Shown: positions 17,293-25,785, counted from the first letter of the stretch. The stretch: DNA of 64,000 nt from Streptomyces noursei (GCF_001646665.1 NZ_LWBU01000043.1:1-64000); one strand, 5' to 3'. Notes: generated by a model not told the origin, from the letters alone. Made by a program: numbers and translations.

Positions 17293-18093
17293 CTACCGGG
17301 CCGGGGCGATGAGCCCGTCGTGGCCGTCGTAGCGGTGGTAGAGCACGCTGCCCCGGCCGGTGCCCGTGTCGTGGAAGAAGACGAAGGGCAGGCCCGTCAT
17401 GTGCAGCCGTCGCACGGCCTCGGCCACACCGCACAGGGGGACGGGGACGGTACTGAGGGCCAACAGCCCCTCCGTCTCAGGCCCCGGGTCCACGGGGCCG
17501 AGGGACGCCATGCGGGGCCGGCCGGTGCGGGGGTCGCGGTAGACCACGCTGTCGTACCCGGACGCCAGGTCGGTGAAGAGCCAGAAGTCGTGGTCCATGG
17601 CTTCCAGGTCGATCAGGGCGTCCTCGGGCGTCTGCCGGGCCAGGCCGAAGGACTTGTGCCGCACGATGCGGCGCTCCCCGGCGGGGAGGCGGCGGCGGTG
17701 CGGCCGGTGCTCGTGACCCGGGCCCGTCCACCACGCCGCCTCGTCGCCGCTGCCGCTGCCGTGCCGCCCGCGCTCCCCGTACCGCCGTGCCCGGGCGATC
17801 CGCGCCGCCAGGCGGTCCTGCATGAGGTCGACGGCCTCGAACACGGTGCCCGCGGCCACATGGGCCCGTACTGGACGGCCGTTGACGTCCACCACAGCCT
17901 GGGCCGTTGCCGGGCGGGGTGCCGACGTGTCGACGGCCTGAGTGAGCTTCACCCGGGCGGAGAGCACCGGTTCGCTCACCCGGCCGGTCACTGCCAGCAC
18001 CTTCTGCCGGGCATAGGCGTCCGCCCCCTTCGGCACCCGCCCTCGGCTCCGCACCTCGACGTCGAGGTCCTTGCTGGTCCTGAGACCGCTCAT
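17293..18093 (-). CDS. Ribosome hibernation factor with duplicated C-terminal domain (RafH-like)
   Basis: A 266-residue protein with a perfect AAGGAGG before its ATG. Residues about 8-108 form the S30AE/YfiA ribosome-binding domain (VEVRSRGRVPKGADAYARQK, VDVNGRPVRAHVAAGTVFEA). Residues about 140-190 are the dimerising S30AE C-terminal domain (RRIVRHKSFGLARQTPEDAL, HDFWLFTDLASGYDSVVYR) and about 195-260 are a second copy (VAEAVRRLHMTGLPFVFFHD, GSVLYHRYDGHDGLI). Ordinary long HPF has one such domain; two copies are described for the hypoxia-induced RafH of mycobacteria, a DosR-regulon member. Its place beside a DosS/DosR-like system supports the same role: storing or silencing ribosomes in oxygen-starved cells. 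Confidence 0.88.
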   Translation of the reverse strand: MSGLRTSKDLDVEVRSRGRVPKGADAYARQKVLAVTGRVSEPVLSARVKLTQAVDTSAPRPATAQAVVDVNGRPVRAHVAAGTVFEAVDLMQDRLAARIARARRYGERGRHGSGSGDEAAWWTGPGHEHRPHRRRLPAGERRIVRHKSFGLARQTPEDALIDLEAMDHDFWLFTDLASGYDSVVYRDPRTGRPRMASLGPVDPGPETEGLLALSTVPVPLCGVAEAVRRLHMTGLPFVFFHDTGTGRGSVLYHRYDGHDGLIAPAR

Positions 18094-18499
18094 GGGGAAC
18101 TCCCTCCTTGGTCGTTCCCAGCCTGTCGCCGCCGACCCGTTCCGGGGAGAGCCGACAGGACCCGGCGCCAGGTGCCGGTCGTCCCCCCGCCCCGCGGGCG
18201 GGCGGGGACGCGCGGATGACAGCCGGAGCCGTTCGGCCCGCAGACACGAGACGTTGGTGGCCGGCAGGCGCCGCTCGGGCGGCCCGAAGGGCACCGCTCG
18301 GAGGGCACCGCTCGGAGGAGCGGCGACGGGCAGGCGTGCCCCTGCTCGACCCGCGTGTGCCGGTGCCGGACGGCACGGCGGTGATCGTACGAGCGGCCTG
18401 CCGCGCCGGGTCCCGGCCACTGCCGTCGTCGGACCGCCGGGGCACCCGTACGGCCGATAGGCTGTTCTTGAAGATCGTGTGATCGACGGAGGAGACCCT
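18094..18499. promoter_or_regulatory. Divergent promoter region hpf / sensor kinase
   Basis: About 400 bases between two divergent genes. GGTGCCGGTCGTCCC at 18171-18185 is a weak match to the GGG-N-C..G-N-CCC palindrome found across the island and lies 78 bases before the hibernation-factor start. A 14-base unit GGGCACCGCTCGGA is tandemly repeated at 18289-18302 and 18303-18316. A possible -10 (TAGGCT) lies near 18457. None of these is proven. Confidence 0.4.
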
Positions 18500-20224
18500 G
18501 TGGGTGTGGACGAGCCGCTGTCGCGGATGCCTCAGATGCGGCTCGATGAGCTGCTGGAGGAGCTGCAGGCGCGCATCAACGCGGCTCGCGGGACCAGGGA
18601 CCGGGTGCACAGCCTGCTGGAGGCGGTCGTCTCGGTGGGCAGGGAGCTGGACCTGTCGCAGGTGCTGCGGCGCATCGTGGAGGCCGCCGCTCTCCTGGTG
18701 GACGCTCAGTACGCCGCCCTGGGCGTGATCGGGCCGGACGGCCGGACGCTGTCGCAGTTCCTCACGGTCGGACTGACCGAGGAGGAGATCGCGAGGATCG
18801 GACCCCTGCCGGCCGGGCACGGCATCCTGGGCGAGCTCATCCGCAACCCCGAGCCGCTGCGCCTGACGGACCTCGGCGCCCACGAGGCGTCCTACGGCTT
18901 CCCTGCCAATCACCCGCCGATGCGCACGTTCCTGGGCGTGCCGATCCGGGTCCGCGACGAGGTGTTCGGCAACCTCTACCTGACCGACAAGCACGGGGGC
19001 GTGGACTTCGACGCCGAGGACGAGTCGGTGATCTCCACCCTGTCGGTGGCCGCCGGGGTCGCCATCGACAACGCGCGGCTGTACGAGGCCTCGCAGCGTC
19101 AGCAGCGCTGGCTCCAGGCGAGTGCGGAGATCACCAACAGCCTGCTCTCCGGCAGCCCGCGACTGGCGGTCCTGGAGCTGATCGCCCGGCGCGCCCAGGA
19201 GATCACCGGGGCGGGGCTGGCCGATGTCACCGTGCCCGTCGCCGGGACGGACGACCTCGTCGTCGAGCTGGCCATCGGCGCCGACGGTGAGACCCGTCGC
19301 GGCCTGGTCGTCCCGGTGGCGGGCACCCTTTCCGGCGCGGCCTACCGGGCCGGTGCGCCCGTGACCACCGCCGCCCTCGCCGAGGACGACCGGTACACCG
19401 CGGGGCCGCGGCGGTTCGACGGCCTGGGTCCGGCGGTCGCCGTTCCGCTGGGCACCGCAGCCAAGGACACCCGCGGCGTGCTGCTGCTGGCCAGGCAGCA
19501 GGGAGAGCCGGTGTTCACCGAGGCGGAGCTGGAGCCGCTGCTGGCCTTCGCCGGGCAGGCCGAGCTCGCTCTCGAGCTGGCCGAACGCCGCAGCGACGCC
19601 GAGCAGCTGGCGCTGCTGGAGGACCGTGACCGTATCGCCCGCGACCTGCACGACCTCGCCATCCAGCGCCTGTTCGCGACCGGGATGACCTTGCAGAGTG
19701 CCGCACGGCTCGTGCAGCACGAGGGTGCCGCCGAGCGGGTTTCGCGTGCCGTCGGGGACCTCGACGAGACCATCAAGATCATCCGTTCGACGATCTTCGG
19801 GCTGCGGGCCCGTGAGGAGGACGCGGGGCCGAGCCTGCGGGCGCGTGTGGCCCGCGCGGTCGGCGAGACGGCGACGACGCTCGGCTTCCCGCCCCGGCTG
19901 AGCATGGAGGGCCTGCTCGACACGGACGTACCGTCGCAGGTGGCCGATCACGTCATGGCGGCCCTCACCGAGATGCTGAGCAACACCGCCCGCCACGCCC
20001 ACGCCACCCGGGTCGAGGTCGCCCTGCAGGCCACCTCCGGCGAGGTCGTCCTCACCGTCACGGACAACGGCCGGGGAATCCCCACCGACGGCAGGCGCAG
20101 CGGCCTGAGGAACCTCGAGGAACGGGCCGAGGCCGTGGGCGGCACCCTGGAGATCGAGCGCCCCGGCGAGGGCGGCAGCCGACTGGTGTGGCGGGCGCCG
20201 CTCGGCGCCCACCGCGACGGGTGA
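18500..20224 (+). CDS. osdK: GAF-GAF sensor histidine kinase (OsdK/DosS-like)
   Basis: A 574-residue cytoplasmic sensor kinase. GTG at 18500 is chosen over GTG 18479 because GGAGGAG lies just upstream of it. After a short N-terminal helix, two GAF domains follow (about 45-195 and 215-365), the arrangement of the mycobacterial oxygen/redox sensors DosS and DosT. The HisKA_3 dimerisation helix carries the phosphorylatable His384 in RDLHDLAIQRLF; the HATPase domain has EMLSNTARHAHA and TDNGRGIP. There are no membrane segments. The regulator gene lies 980 bases further with one opposite-strand gene between them. In S. coelicolor the equivalent pair is called OsdK/OsdR; the symbol is assigned by that resemblance. 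Heme binding is not shown. Confidence 0.85.
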   Translation: MGVDEPLSRMPQMRLDELLEELQARINAARGTRDRVHSLLEAVVSVGRELDLSQVLRRIVEAAALLVDAQYAALGVIGPDGRTLSQFLTVGLTEEEIARIGPLPAGHGILGELIRNPEPLRLTDLGAHEASYGFPANHPPMRTFLGVPIRVRDEVFGNLYLTDKHGGVDFDAEDESVISTLSVAAGVAIDNARLYEASQRQQRWLQASAEITNSLLSGSPRLAVLELIARRAQEITGAGLADVTVPVAGTDDLVVELAIGADGETRRGLVVPVAGTLSGAAYRAGAPVTTAALAEDDRYTAGPRRFDGLGPAVAVPLGTAAKDTRGVLLLARQQGEPVFTEAELEPLLAFAGQAELALELAERRSDAEQLALLEDRDRIARDLHDLAIQRLFATGMTLQSAARLVQHEGAAERVSRAVGDLDETIKIIRSTIFGLRAREEDAGPSLRARVARAVGETATTLGFPPRLSMEGLLDTDVPSQVADHVMAALTEMLSNTARHAHATRVEVALQATSGEVVLTVTDNGRGIPTDGRRSGLRNLEERAEAVGGTLEIERPGEGGSRLVWRAPLGAHRDG

Positions 20225-20286
20225 GGGCGGTCCGCCGCGCTTCGCCCGGCGGTCGGCCGGCGGCCGGGGGCGTGGCCCCGTGAGGG

Positions 20287-20754
20287 CTACGTGGTGGTGA
20301 GCTGCAGGCCCGTCACCAGGTCGGGGTGGATGCGCAGCGCGGCGCTCATGCCGGGGTGGTCCACCCACGGGCGCAGGCGGGCCGCGAAGCGCGCGAGTTC
20401 CGCGGCGTCGGTCACCCGCTGGGCGAAGCCGGTGACCACCACGCTCCAGCCGATGTGCGTCTCGGGGTCGATGACGTCGGCCTCGTACGCCACCACGACA
20501 CCCGTGGCCTGGGTGGGCGCCACGATGGAGGCGAGCGTGGCCCCGTCGTGCAGCTGGACGATGATGTCGTCACCGTCCATGAGGTGGTTCACCGGACGGA
20601 CGGCGGGCAGGGCCTGATGGGTGAAGACGATGCGCCCCAGGGACACGCTGCCGAGGAGCCGCAGGGCCTCGGCACGGTCGAGCTGGGCCATGCGCCGGGG
20701 CGCGACCGCCGCTGGTCGGCCGCCCGCCGTTCGATGCACCGCTTCGTCCATCAT
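20287..20754 (-). CDS. Pyridoxamine 5'-phosphate oxidase-like flavin-binding protein
   Basis: A 155-residue protein with the split-barrel fold of the PNPOx-like superfamily: RMAQLDRAEALRLLGSVSLG, RIVFTHQALPAVRPVNHLMD, then DIIVQLHDGATLAS and GWSVVVTGFAQRVTD. This pattern (R-x-P-V-N-H and S-V-V-V-x-G) is that of F420/FMN-binding 'nitroreductase-like' proteins that are common in DosR-type regulons (Rv2004c/Rv3131 neighbourhoods). The substrate is unknown. ATG at 20754 has AGGTGGG upstream. It sits between the sensor kinase and response regulator on the opposite strand, with a near-perfect GGGCCG-AA-CGGACC box 83 bases upstream. Confidence 0.8.
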   Translation of the reverse strand: MMDEAVHRTAGGRPAAVAPRRMAQLDRAEALRLLGSVSLGRIVFTHQALPAVRPVNHLMDGDDIIVQLHDGATLASIVAPTQATGVVVAYEADVIDPETHIGWSVVVTGFAQRVTDAAELARFAARLRPWVDHPGMSAALRIHPDLVTGLQLTTT

Positions 20755-20818
20755 CGTGCCCACCTCTGCTGCGGCTCGGTCCTCCGGCACTTGGGTGCCC
20801 TGCCGCCAGCGTCTCTTG

Positions 20819-20832
20819 GCCCCGATCGGGGC
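20819..20832. promoter_or_regulatory. Perfect 14-base palindrome next to an Osd-type box
   Basis: GCCCCGATCGGGGC is a gapless perfect palindrome, flanked as TTGG...AA. It ends 4 bases before the box at 20837 and lies in the promoter region of the PNPOx-like gene. It is not the same motif as the island-wide box, so it may bind a second regulator. Confidence 0.45.
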
Positions 20833-20836
20833 AATA

Positions 20837-20851
20837 GGGCCGAACGGACCC
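20837..20851. promoter_or_regulatory. Osd-type box upstream of PNPOx-like gene
   Basis: GGGCCGAACGGACCC matches the island palindrome GGGCCG-NN-CGGCCC with one mismatch. It is 83 bases upstream of the PNPOx-like start on the minus strand. Confidence 0.6.
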
Positions 20852-21112
20852 TTTGCGCCCTGGCCGAATTCCGGGCCGCGGCGCAGGTCGGGGGCCTCCT
20901 GGACGGCCGGGGGACGCGGCGGGCAGGACGTCCGGCCCCCGGCGAGGGCGACGACCGCGGCCGCGGCGCTCGGGAACGGCGGCCTCCTGCCCGGGCCGGT
21001 GGTGTCGTCGTGGCGCTCAGAAGCATTCGCCCAGCGGCGGTGTTGCGGCACGCCGGTCGCATGGGGCCAGGCCCTACCGGGCAGCAGACTTCCGGGGCGT
21101 GATCGCGGGTGA

Positions 21113-21126
21113 GGGCCGTCCGGCCC
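21113..21126. promoter_or_regulatory. Perfect Osd-type box upstream of osdR
   Basis: GGGCCGTCCGGCCC is a perfect match, extended to 16 bases by flanking A and T. A weaker copy (TGGTCGAAGGTCCC) abuts it at 21127-21140. The pair ends 66 bases before the regulator's probable ATG, suggesting autoregulation. Confidence 0.65.
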
Positions 21127-21205
21127 TGGTCGAAGGTCCCGCTCACGCGGCACGATGCAGGTGGATCCGCCGGCGACGGCGAACACGGCGAACACGGAGT
21201 GTGCG

Positions 21206-21934
21206 ATGACGGACAGCAGCGGCGGCCCCACCGGCAAGGATCCGGTCAGGGTCTTCCTCCTCGACGATCACGAGGTGGTGCGCCGGGGCGTGCACGATCT
21301 GCTGGACGCCGAACCGGACCTGACCGTGGTGGGTGAGGCCGGCACGGCCGAGCAGGCGCTGGTACGGGTCCCCGCGCTGCGCCCGCAGGTCGCGGTCCTC
21401 GACGTGCGCCTGCCGGACGGGGACGGCGTGAGCGTCTGCCGCGAGCTGCGTTCCCGCATGCCCGACCTGGCCTGTCTGATGCTGACGTCGTTCGACGACG
21501 AGGAGGCGCTGCTCGACGCCATCATGGCGGGCGCGTCCGGCTATGTGCTCAAGCAGATCACCGGTACCGACCTGGTCCACGCCGTCCGCACGGTCGCCTC
21601 GGGCCAGTCCCTGCTGGACCCCGGCGCCACGGCGCGGGTGATGGCCCGGCTGCGCGGCGGCCCCGTCCAGGAGGAACAGCCCCAGGGCCTGCCCGGCCTG
21701 ACGGAGCGGGAGCGGGAGATCCTCGCCCTGGTGGGGGAGGGGCTGACCAACCGGGAGATCGGCAAGCGGCTCTACCTGGCGGAGAAGACGGTCAAGAACA
21801 ACATCTCCCGCCTGCTGGCGAAGCTGGGCGTCGAACGCCGTGTCCAGGCCGCCGTCATCGCCACCCAGGCCCTGGGCGCCCGGGACACCCAGGACGGCCC
21901 GTCGGCGGGGCGCGAAGAACGCAGGCGTGGCTGA
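21206..21934 (+). CDS. osdR: NarL/DosR-type response regulator (OsdR-like)
   Basis: A 242-residue response regulator. ATG at 21206 (ACGGAG upstream) is preferred to the ATG at 21155 because it starts just before the receiver domain. Receiver: acidic pair in [12 protein letters not shown], phospho-acceptor Asp66 in [11 protein letters not shown], Lys in YVLKQI. C-terminal LuxR/NarL helix-turn-helix: [20 protein letters not shown] and [16 protein letters not shown], the same arrangement as DosR. A short Ala/Arg tail follows. It should be phosphorylated by the GAF-GAF kinase at 18500 and bind the GGGCCG-NN-CGGCCC boxes of this island; binding is inference, the family relation is clear. Confidence 0.85.
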   Translation: MTDSSGGPTGKDPVRVFLLDDHEVVRRGVHDLLDAEPDLTVVGEAGTAEQALVRVPALRPQVAVLDVRLPDGDGVSVCRELRSRMPDLACLMLTSFDDEEALLDAIMAGASGYVLKQITGTDLVHAVRTVASGQSLLDPGATARVMARLRGGPVQEEQPQGLPGLTEREREILALVGEGLTNREIGKRLYLAEKTVKNNISRLLAKLGVERRVQAAVIATQALGARDTQDGPSAGREERRRG

Positions 21935-22419
21935 CGCCGCCGGCAGCGGCGGGCATCCGCCCGGCCGGCTGGGCGGCGGGCGGGGCGTTCCACCGGATCG
22001 GCCGGCAGGGCACGCGCCGGAGCCGCCCGGGCCGCGAGGGCCGGGGCGGCGGTGCGGGAGCCGCCTGAGCCGGGCGGCCACGGTCTGACCGGCACCGGGC
22101 CCGGTGCGGACGGCGGGAGTCCGCCACCTGGCCTGAACCATGGTGGGGGTGCACCTTGAGCGTACGGCGGGGAGGGCGCCGGGCCTGTCCCAGGGGGGAC
22201 CTGCGCCTCGGGGCGTACGGAGGGAGGACGTCGGGCCTGCCCCGCAGGGGACCCGTGCCTCGGACGTACGGCGGGAGCCGCCGCCCGCCCCGCACCGTCG
22301 TCGGCCCGTGGCCCCGCGGTGGGCGGGGCCGCCCGGCTCGTTCGCCTCACGCCGCCCAGGCTGCCGGTGTTCGCCCGGATCGCGGCCTGCCGGGCGGTCC
22401 TGCCACGTCGCGGGTCCGG
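21935..22419. other. Convergent intergenic region with a roughly 52-base tandem repeat
   Basis: Between osdR and the oppositely oriented TerC gene. CGTACGG recurs at 22161, 22214 and 22265 and opens two imperfect tandem units of about 52 bases (each with GGGCCTG, then GGGGACC-like and GTGCCTC/GCGCCTC segments) plus a partial third. The unit contains GGG..CC elements reminiscent of the island box, but in a place with no promoter to control. No gene is supported. Confidence 0.5.
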
Positions 22420-23484
22420 TCAGCGCCCTGGAGTACGCGGGCGCTCCGCGTGCGGGCTGCGGTCGGCCCCGGGATCGGCGGGCGGCCGGCCGGGACCGTC
22501 CTCCCCTGCCCTGGGCCCGTCCGCCGGTTCCCCGGCGTCGGCGGGCTGGTGGCGGGTGGCGAGCAGGGACCAGACGATGGAGACGGTGATCGTGCCCGCG
22601 ATGACTCCGAGGGTGAGCGGAATGGGCAGCTTGCCGACCGGGGTCTCGGACAGGATGAGCTTGACGCCGGCGAAGGCGAGCAGGACCGCCAGCCCGTAGT
22701 GGAGGTAGGCGAACCGGCGCAGCAGGCCGGCCAGGCAGAAGTACAGGCTGCGCAGGCCGAGGACGGCGAAGGCGTTGGCGGTCCACACCAGGAAGGTGTT
22801 GGTGGTGATCGCGAGGACCGCGGCGACGGAGTCCACGGCGAAGACCAGGTCGGTGGCCTCGATCGCGACGAGGGCCACGAACAGCAGCGTCGCGACGCGT
22901 CTGCCGTTGACGCGGACGAAGAACTTGTCGCCGTGGAACTTCGGGTCGGTGGGGATGAGCCTCTTGACCAGACGGACGACCGGGTTGCGGTCGGGGTGGA
23001 CCTCCTCGTCCTTGGAGACGGCCATCTTCCAGCCGGTCCAGATGAGGAACGCGCCGAAGACGTAGGCGGTCCAGAAGAAGACCTGGAGCAGTTCCGCGCC
23101 GACGAAGATGAACACCAGCCGCGCCGCGAGGGCCCCGAGCACGCCCCAGAACAGGATTTTGTGCTGGTAGGCGTCGGGGACGGCGAAGAAGGAGAAGACC
23201 AGCGCGAAGACGAAGACGTTGTCGATCGACAGGGCCTTCTCGATCAGATAGCCGGCGTAGTAGGTGGAGGAGACCTCACCGCCCTGCCACGCGAGCAGGA
23301 TCAGGCCGAAGCCGAGACCGATGGCGATCCACACGCCGGACCAGATCGCGGCCTCGCGGAAGCCGATGACGTGGTTGTCGCGGTGGGCGACCAGGTCCAC
23401 GGCGAGCATCACGCAGATGCCGACGGTGACGGCGGCCCACATCCACAGCGGGACGGCGAACGACAAGGTGTTCATCGTGGACAC
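22420..23484 (-). CDS. TerC-family integral membrane protein
   Basis: A 354-residue membrane protein with about nine hydrophobic segments. The TerC signature motifs are present: the EKALSIDNVFVFALVFSFF segment and ATDLVFAVDSVAAVLAITTN, whose acidic residues are proposed to bind metal. Family members are linked to tellurite resistance and, in Alx/MntP-like cases, manganese or pH homeostasis. The last 45 residues are a Pro/Gly/Asp-rich cytoplasmic tail. GTG at 23484 has GGAGAGG upstream. It lies 45 bases downstream of a small USP-like gene, so the two probably form an operon. No yybP-type riboswitch is visible. Confidence 0.9.
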   Translation of the reverse strand: MSTMNTLSFAVPLWMWAAVTVGICVMLAVDLVAHRDNHVIGFREAAIWSGVWIAIGLGFGLILLAWQGGEVSSTYYAGYLIEKALSIDNVFVFALVFSFFAVPDAYQHKILFWGVLGALAARLVFIFVGAELLQVFFWTAYVFGAFLIWTGWKMAVSKDEEVHPDRNPVVRLVKRLIPTDPKFHGDKFFVRVNGRRVATLLFVALVAIEATDLVFAVDSVAAVLAITTNTFLVWTANAFAVLGLRSLYFCLAGLLRRFAYLHYGLAVLLAFAGVKLILSETPVGKLPIPLTLGVIAGTITVSIVWSLLATRHQPADAGEPADGPRAGEDGPGRPPADPGADRSPHAERPRTPGR

Positions 23485-23529
23485 GTTTCCTCTCCGTGGT
23501 CGGACGGCGGATCGCGGGCCGGACCGCGC

Positions 23530-24042
23530 TCACGTGGCGGCGGGTGATCGCAGAGGGGGACGGGCCGCCGGGGCGACCGCGTGGACGAAGGGGCCGCCTC
23601 GCAGGGCCGCGGCTTCGATCAGGGTGAACGCGTCCAGCCCGTCGGGGCCGCGGCGGGCGGCCACCACGTCGGGGGCACGGTGGCGGGTGGCGAGGGTCAG
23701 CAGCCGGCCGGCCGCCGCCAGCCGCGACCCGTCGCGGGCGGGGGGACGGAAGACCTCGGGGATGTGGCCCAGGTGGAGCCGGCCGATCCTGGGCATCACG
23801 CGGGCGAGGACCGCCCGGACCGACGCGGAGTGCGGGCCCGTGGAGGAGTGGCCGACGTGCGGGGGCAGCACCACGATCAGCAGCAGGGGAACGCGGCGGG
23901 ACGCCGCCATCCGTGCGGCCGTCTCGGCCACCGCCACATCGTCGGCGCGGTCGGTCAGCACGGCCGCGACCGGTCGGACCAGTGCGGCCCGTGCGAGGCG
24001 AGGGGCGCGGTCCTGATGGCTGTGGGGGAGCAGTCGGGTCAT
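23530..24042 (-). CDS. Universal stress protein-like small protein
   Basis: A 170-residue protein of Rossmann-like character: VRPVAAVLTDRADDVAVAET, then RVPLLLIVVLPPHVG and LLTLATRHRAPDVVAARRGP. This strand-helix order and the basic LATRHRAPDVVAA region resemble degenerate single-domain universal stress proteins, but the ATP-binding G-2x-G-9x-G(S/T) motif is missing. It is probably a divergent member that no longer binds ATP. It is the first gene of a two-gene unit with terC-like gene, and its promoter region is shared with a divergent winged-helix regulator that may control it. Confidence 0.55.
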   Translation of the reverse strand: MTRLLPHSHQDRAPRLARAALVRPVAAVLTDRADDVAVAETAARMAASRRVPLLLIVVLPPHVGHSSTGPHSASVRAVLARVMPRIGRLHLGHIPEVFRPPARDGSRLAAAGRLLTLATRHRAPDVVAARRGPDGLDAFTLIEAAALRGGPFVHAVAPAARPPLRSPAAT

Positions 24043-24116
24043 GGCGTCGTCCGCCTTCCTTGACCGGAGGATTCCCTTCCAGCGTCACCTCCGGCCCGAC
24101 ATGCGTCAAGAATTAC

Positions 24117-24132
24117 GCGAAAAGTTTTTCGC
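24117..24132. promoter_or_regulatory. AT-rich inverted repeat between divergent genes
   Basis: GCGAAAA-GT-TTTTCGC, a perfect 7-base inverted repeat, followed by GCTAATAAAG, forms an unusually AT-rich island in the 148-base gap between the USP-like/TerC unit and the winged-helix gene. It is well placed as operator or promoter for both; the adjacent regulator is the natural candidate to bind it. Confidence 0.55.
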
Positions 24133-24190
24133 TAATAAAGCTTCGTGCGACGGGATGTATATGCGAAGCCGAGTTCGTATGGTGGAGTTC

Positions 24191-24538
24191 ATGAGCAGCT
24201 CATCGGCACGCAGCGACCAGTGGACGTTCCTGACCAACCACGCGCGGGTGCTGCTGTGGATCGCCCGGGACCCGGAGATGCGGCTGCGGGACGTGGCCGC
24301 CGGGATCGGCATCACCGAGCGGGCGGTGCAGATCATCGTCGCGGACCTGGAGGCGGCCGGGTACCTCACCCGCACCCGGGTGGGGCGCCGCAACCGCTAC
24401 ACCATCGACCCGACCGTGGCCCTCCGCCACCCCTCCGAGGCCGACCACCCCGTCGGTGACCTGCTGAGCGCCTTCCTCCACCGCGAGGACACGCCGGACG
24501 CCGCCCCCGCCGAGCCGGAGGCGGCCGTACGGCCGTGA
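24191..24538 (+). CDS. Winged-helix transcriptional regulator
   Basis: A 115-residue protein with a single MarR/ArsR-like winged helix: SDQWTFLTNHARVLLWIARD, MRLRDVAAGIGITERAVQII, ADLEAAGYLTRTRVGRRNRY. The last 40 residues are an acidic, Ala/Pro-rich tail without sensing motif. Starts at 24191 (GGTGGAG upstream) and 24179 are both possible. Similar one-domain regulators are widespread in Streptomyces next to stress genes; ligand unknown. It probably controls the divergent USP-like/TerC unit and itself through the AT-rich palindrome in between. Confidence 0.75.
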   Translation: MSSSSARSDQWTFLTNHARVLLWIARDPEMRLRDVAAGIGITERAVQIIVADLEAAGYLTRTRVGRRNRYTIDPTVALRHPSEADHPVGDLLSAFLHREDTPDAAPAEPEAAVRP

Positions 24539-24630
24539 TCGCGGCCCGCGCGGCCCATACGCGGGTACGGGGCCTCGCGGACATCGCCCGCGCCGCCCCG
24601 ACCGTGACGACTGCCCGGAGCCCGGACGGG

Positions 24631-25503
24631 TCAGTCGTGCGGGACGACCGCGACGGGGCACGGGGCGTGGTGCAGGGCGGCGTGCGCGACCGAGCCGATG
24701 CGGGTGCCCACCGGACCGCGGCGCGCCCTGCGGCCGACCACCAGCAGCTCCGCGTCCGACAGGGCCGACAGGAGCACCTGCCCCGCGCTGCCGATCTCGA
24801 CGTGCTCGGTCACCGGGACGTCCGGGTACCGCTCCCGCCACGGCGCCAGGGCCTCCGCGAGCGCCTTGCTCTCGAACGGTTCCAGCCCTCCCGCCTCGTC
24901 CGCGAGGCGCATCGAGCCGGGGCTGTAGGCGTAGATCGGCGGCAGGGTCCAGGCCCTGACCGCGCGCACCGCCGCGCCACGGGCGGCCGCGGCCTCGAAG
25001 GCGAAGCCGAGCACCGCGTCGCCGTCCTGCGGCGTGCCCTGCTGGCCCACGACCACCTCACCGCCCGCCGGCCGCACCTCCCGGCCCTCCCGGGCACGCA
25101 CGGACACCACCGGGCGCGTCGAGGCGGCGATCACCTGCTGCCCGTACGAGCCGAGGAGGAAGCCCATGAGCGCGCCGTGGCCCCGTGAACCGAGCACCAG
25201 CATCCGGGACTTCTCGGCTTCCCTCAGCAGCCCGGTGACGGGCGTGTCCTGCACCACCTCGGAGGTGAGCGCCAGGTCCGGGTAGCGTCCGGCGACGCGT
25301 GTCACCGCCTCCCGCAGCACCGCGTCGGCCGACGCGGCCTGCGTCTCCCTGTCCTGCACCACCGGCACGTCCAGCGGCTGCCACAGCCAGGCGTGCACCA
25401 CGTGCAGGGGTACGCCGCGCACCACGGCCTCGCGCGCCGCCCAGTCGACCGCGGCCAGGCTCTCCGCGGATCCGTCCACTCCTGCGACGATGGCACGGGT
25501 CAT
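24631..25503 (-). CDS. Tandem-domain universal stress protein (USP-A)
   Basis: A 290-residue cytoplasmic protein of two USP domains (about 1-140 and 150-290). Domain 1 opens MTRAIVAGVDGSAESLAAVD and carries the nucleotide-binding motif LGSRGHGALMGFLLGSYGQQ; domain 2 opens EVVVGQQGTPQDGDAV and has VGRRARRGPVGTRIGSVAHA. The G-2x-G-9x-G pattern implies ATP binding. Such proteins accumulate under low oxygen or stasis in actinobacteria. GGAGG lies 9 bases before the ATG. It is divergent from another USP gene, and two Osd-type boxes lie between them. Confidence 0.9.
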   Translation of the reverse strand: MTRAIVAGVDGSAESLAAVDWAAREAVVRGVPLHVVHAWLWQPLDVPVVQDRETQAASADAVLREAVTRVAGRYPDLALTSEVVQDTPVTGLLREAEKSRMLVLGSRGHGALMGFLLGSYGQQVIAASTRPVVSVRAREGREVRPAGGEVVVGQQGTPQDGDAVLGFAFEAAAARGAAVRAVRAWTLPPIYAYSPGSMRLADEAGGLEPFESKALAEALAPWRERYPDVPVTEHVEIGSAGQVLLSALSDAELLVVGRRARRGPVGTRIGSVAHAALHHAPCPVAVVPHD

Positions 25504-25665
25504 GGGGGATGCCTCCATAGGATTCCACGGGCACGGCCGCTCCGGCCGGCTCTCCGTGCCCTCAGCTTCGCCGGGACGCGGTCTTCCCGCCGAGGGCCGG
25601 TCGGCCCTCCCTCCCCGCCGTTCGGGCCCCGGTCGCTCGCCGCCGCTCGCACCACCCGGGCCCCG

Positions 25666-25699
25666 AGGACCACTGTCCCCCGGGAGGGACCTGTGGCCC
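25666..25699. promoter_or_regulatory. Pair of Osd-type boxes between two divergent USP genes
   Basis: AGGACCACTGTCCC (25666-25679) and GGGACCTGTGGCCC (25686-25699), start points 20 bases apart, that is about two helical turns. Each keeps the outer GG(G)-N-C and G-N-CC(C) arms. Confidence 0.5.
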
Positions 25700-25785
25700 C
25701 CTGTGCGGGCGGTTCACGGCCGACCACTGTGAGGAGCGCGATTCGGCCCTCTTCCCGTATGACCCCTTCAGCCAAGGAGCCCTCC

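Noticed and set aside
22161..22280. The 52-base repeats as an attachment site or CRISPR
   Set aside because: No integrase nearby, units are imperfect and contiguous, no spacers.
22420..23484. A manganese (yybP-ykoY) riboswitch ahead of the TerC gene
   Set aside because: Only 45 bases separate it from the upstream gene, too few for the riboswitch, and no conserved core was seen.
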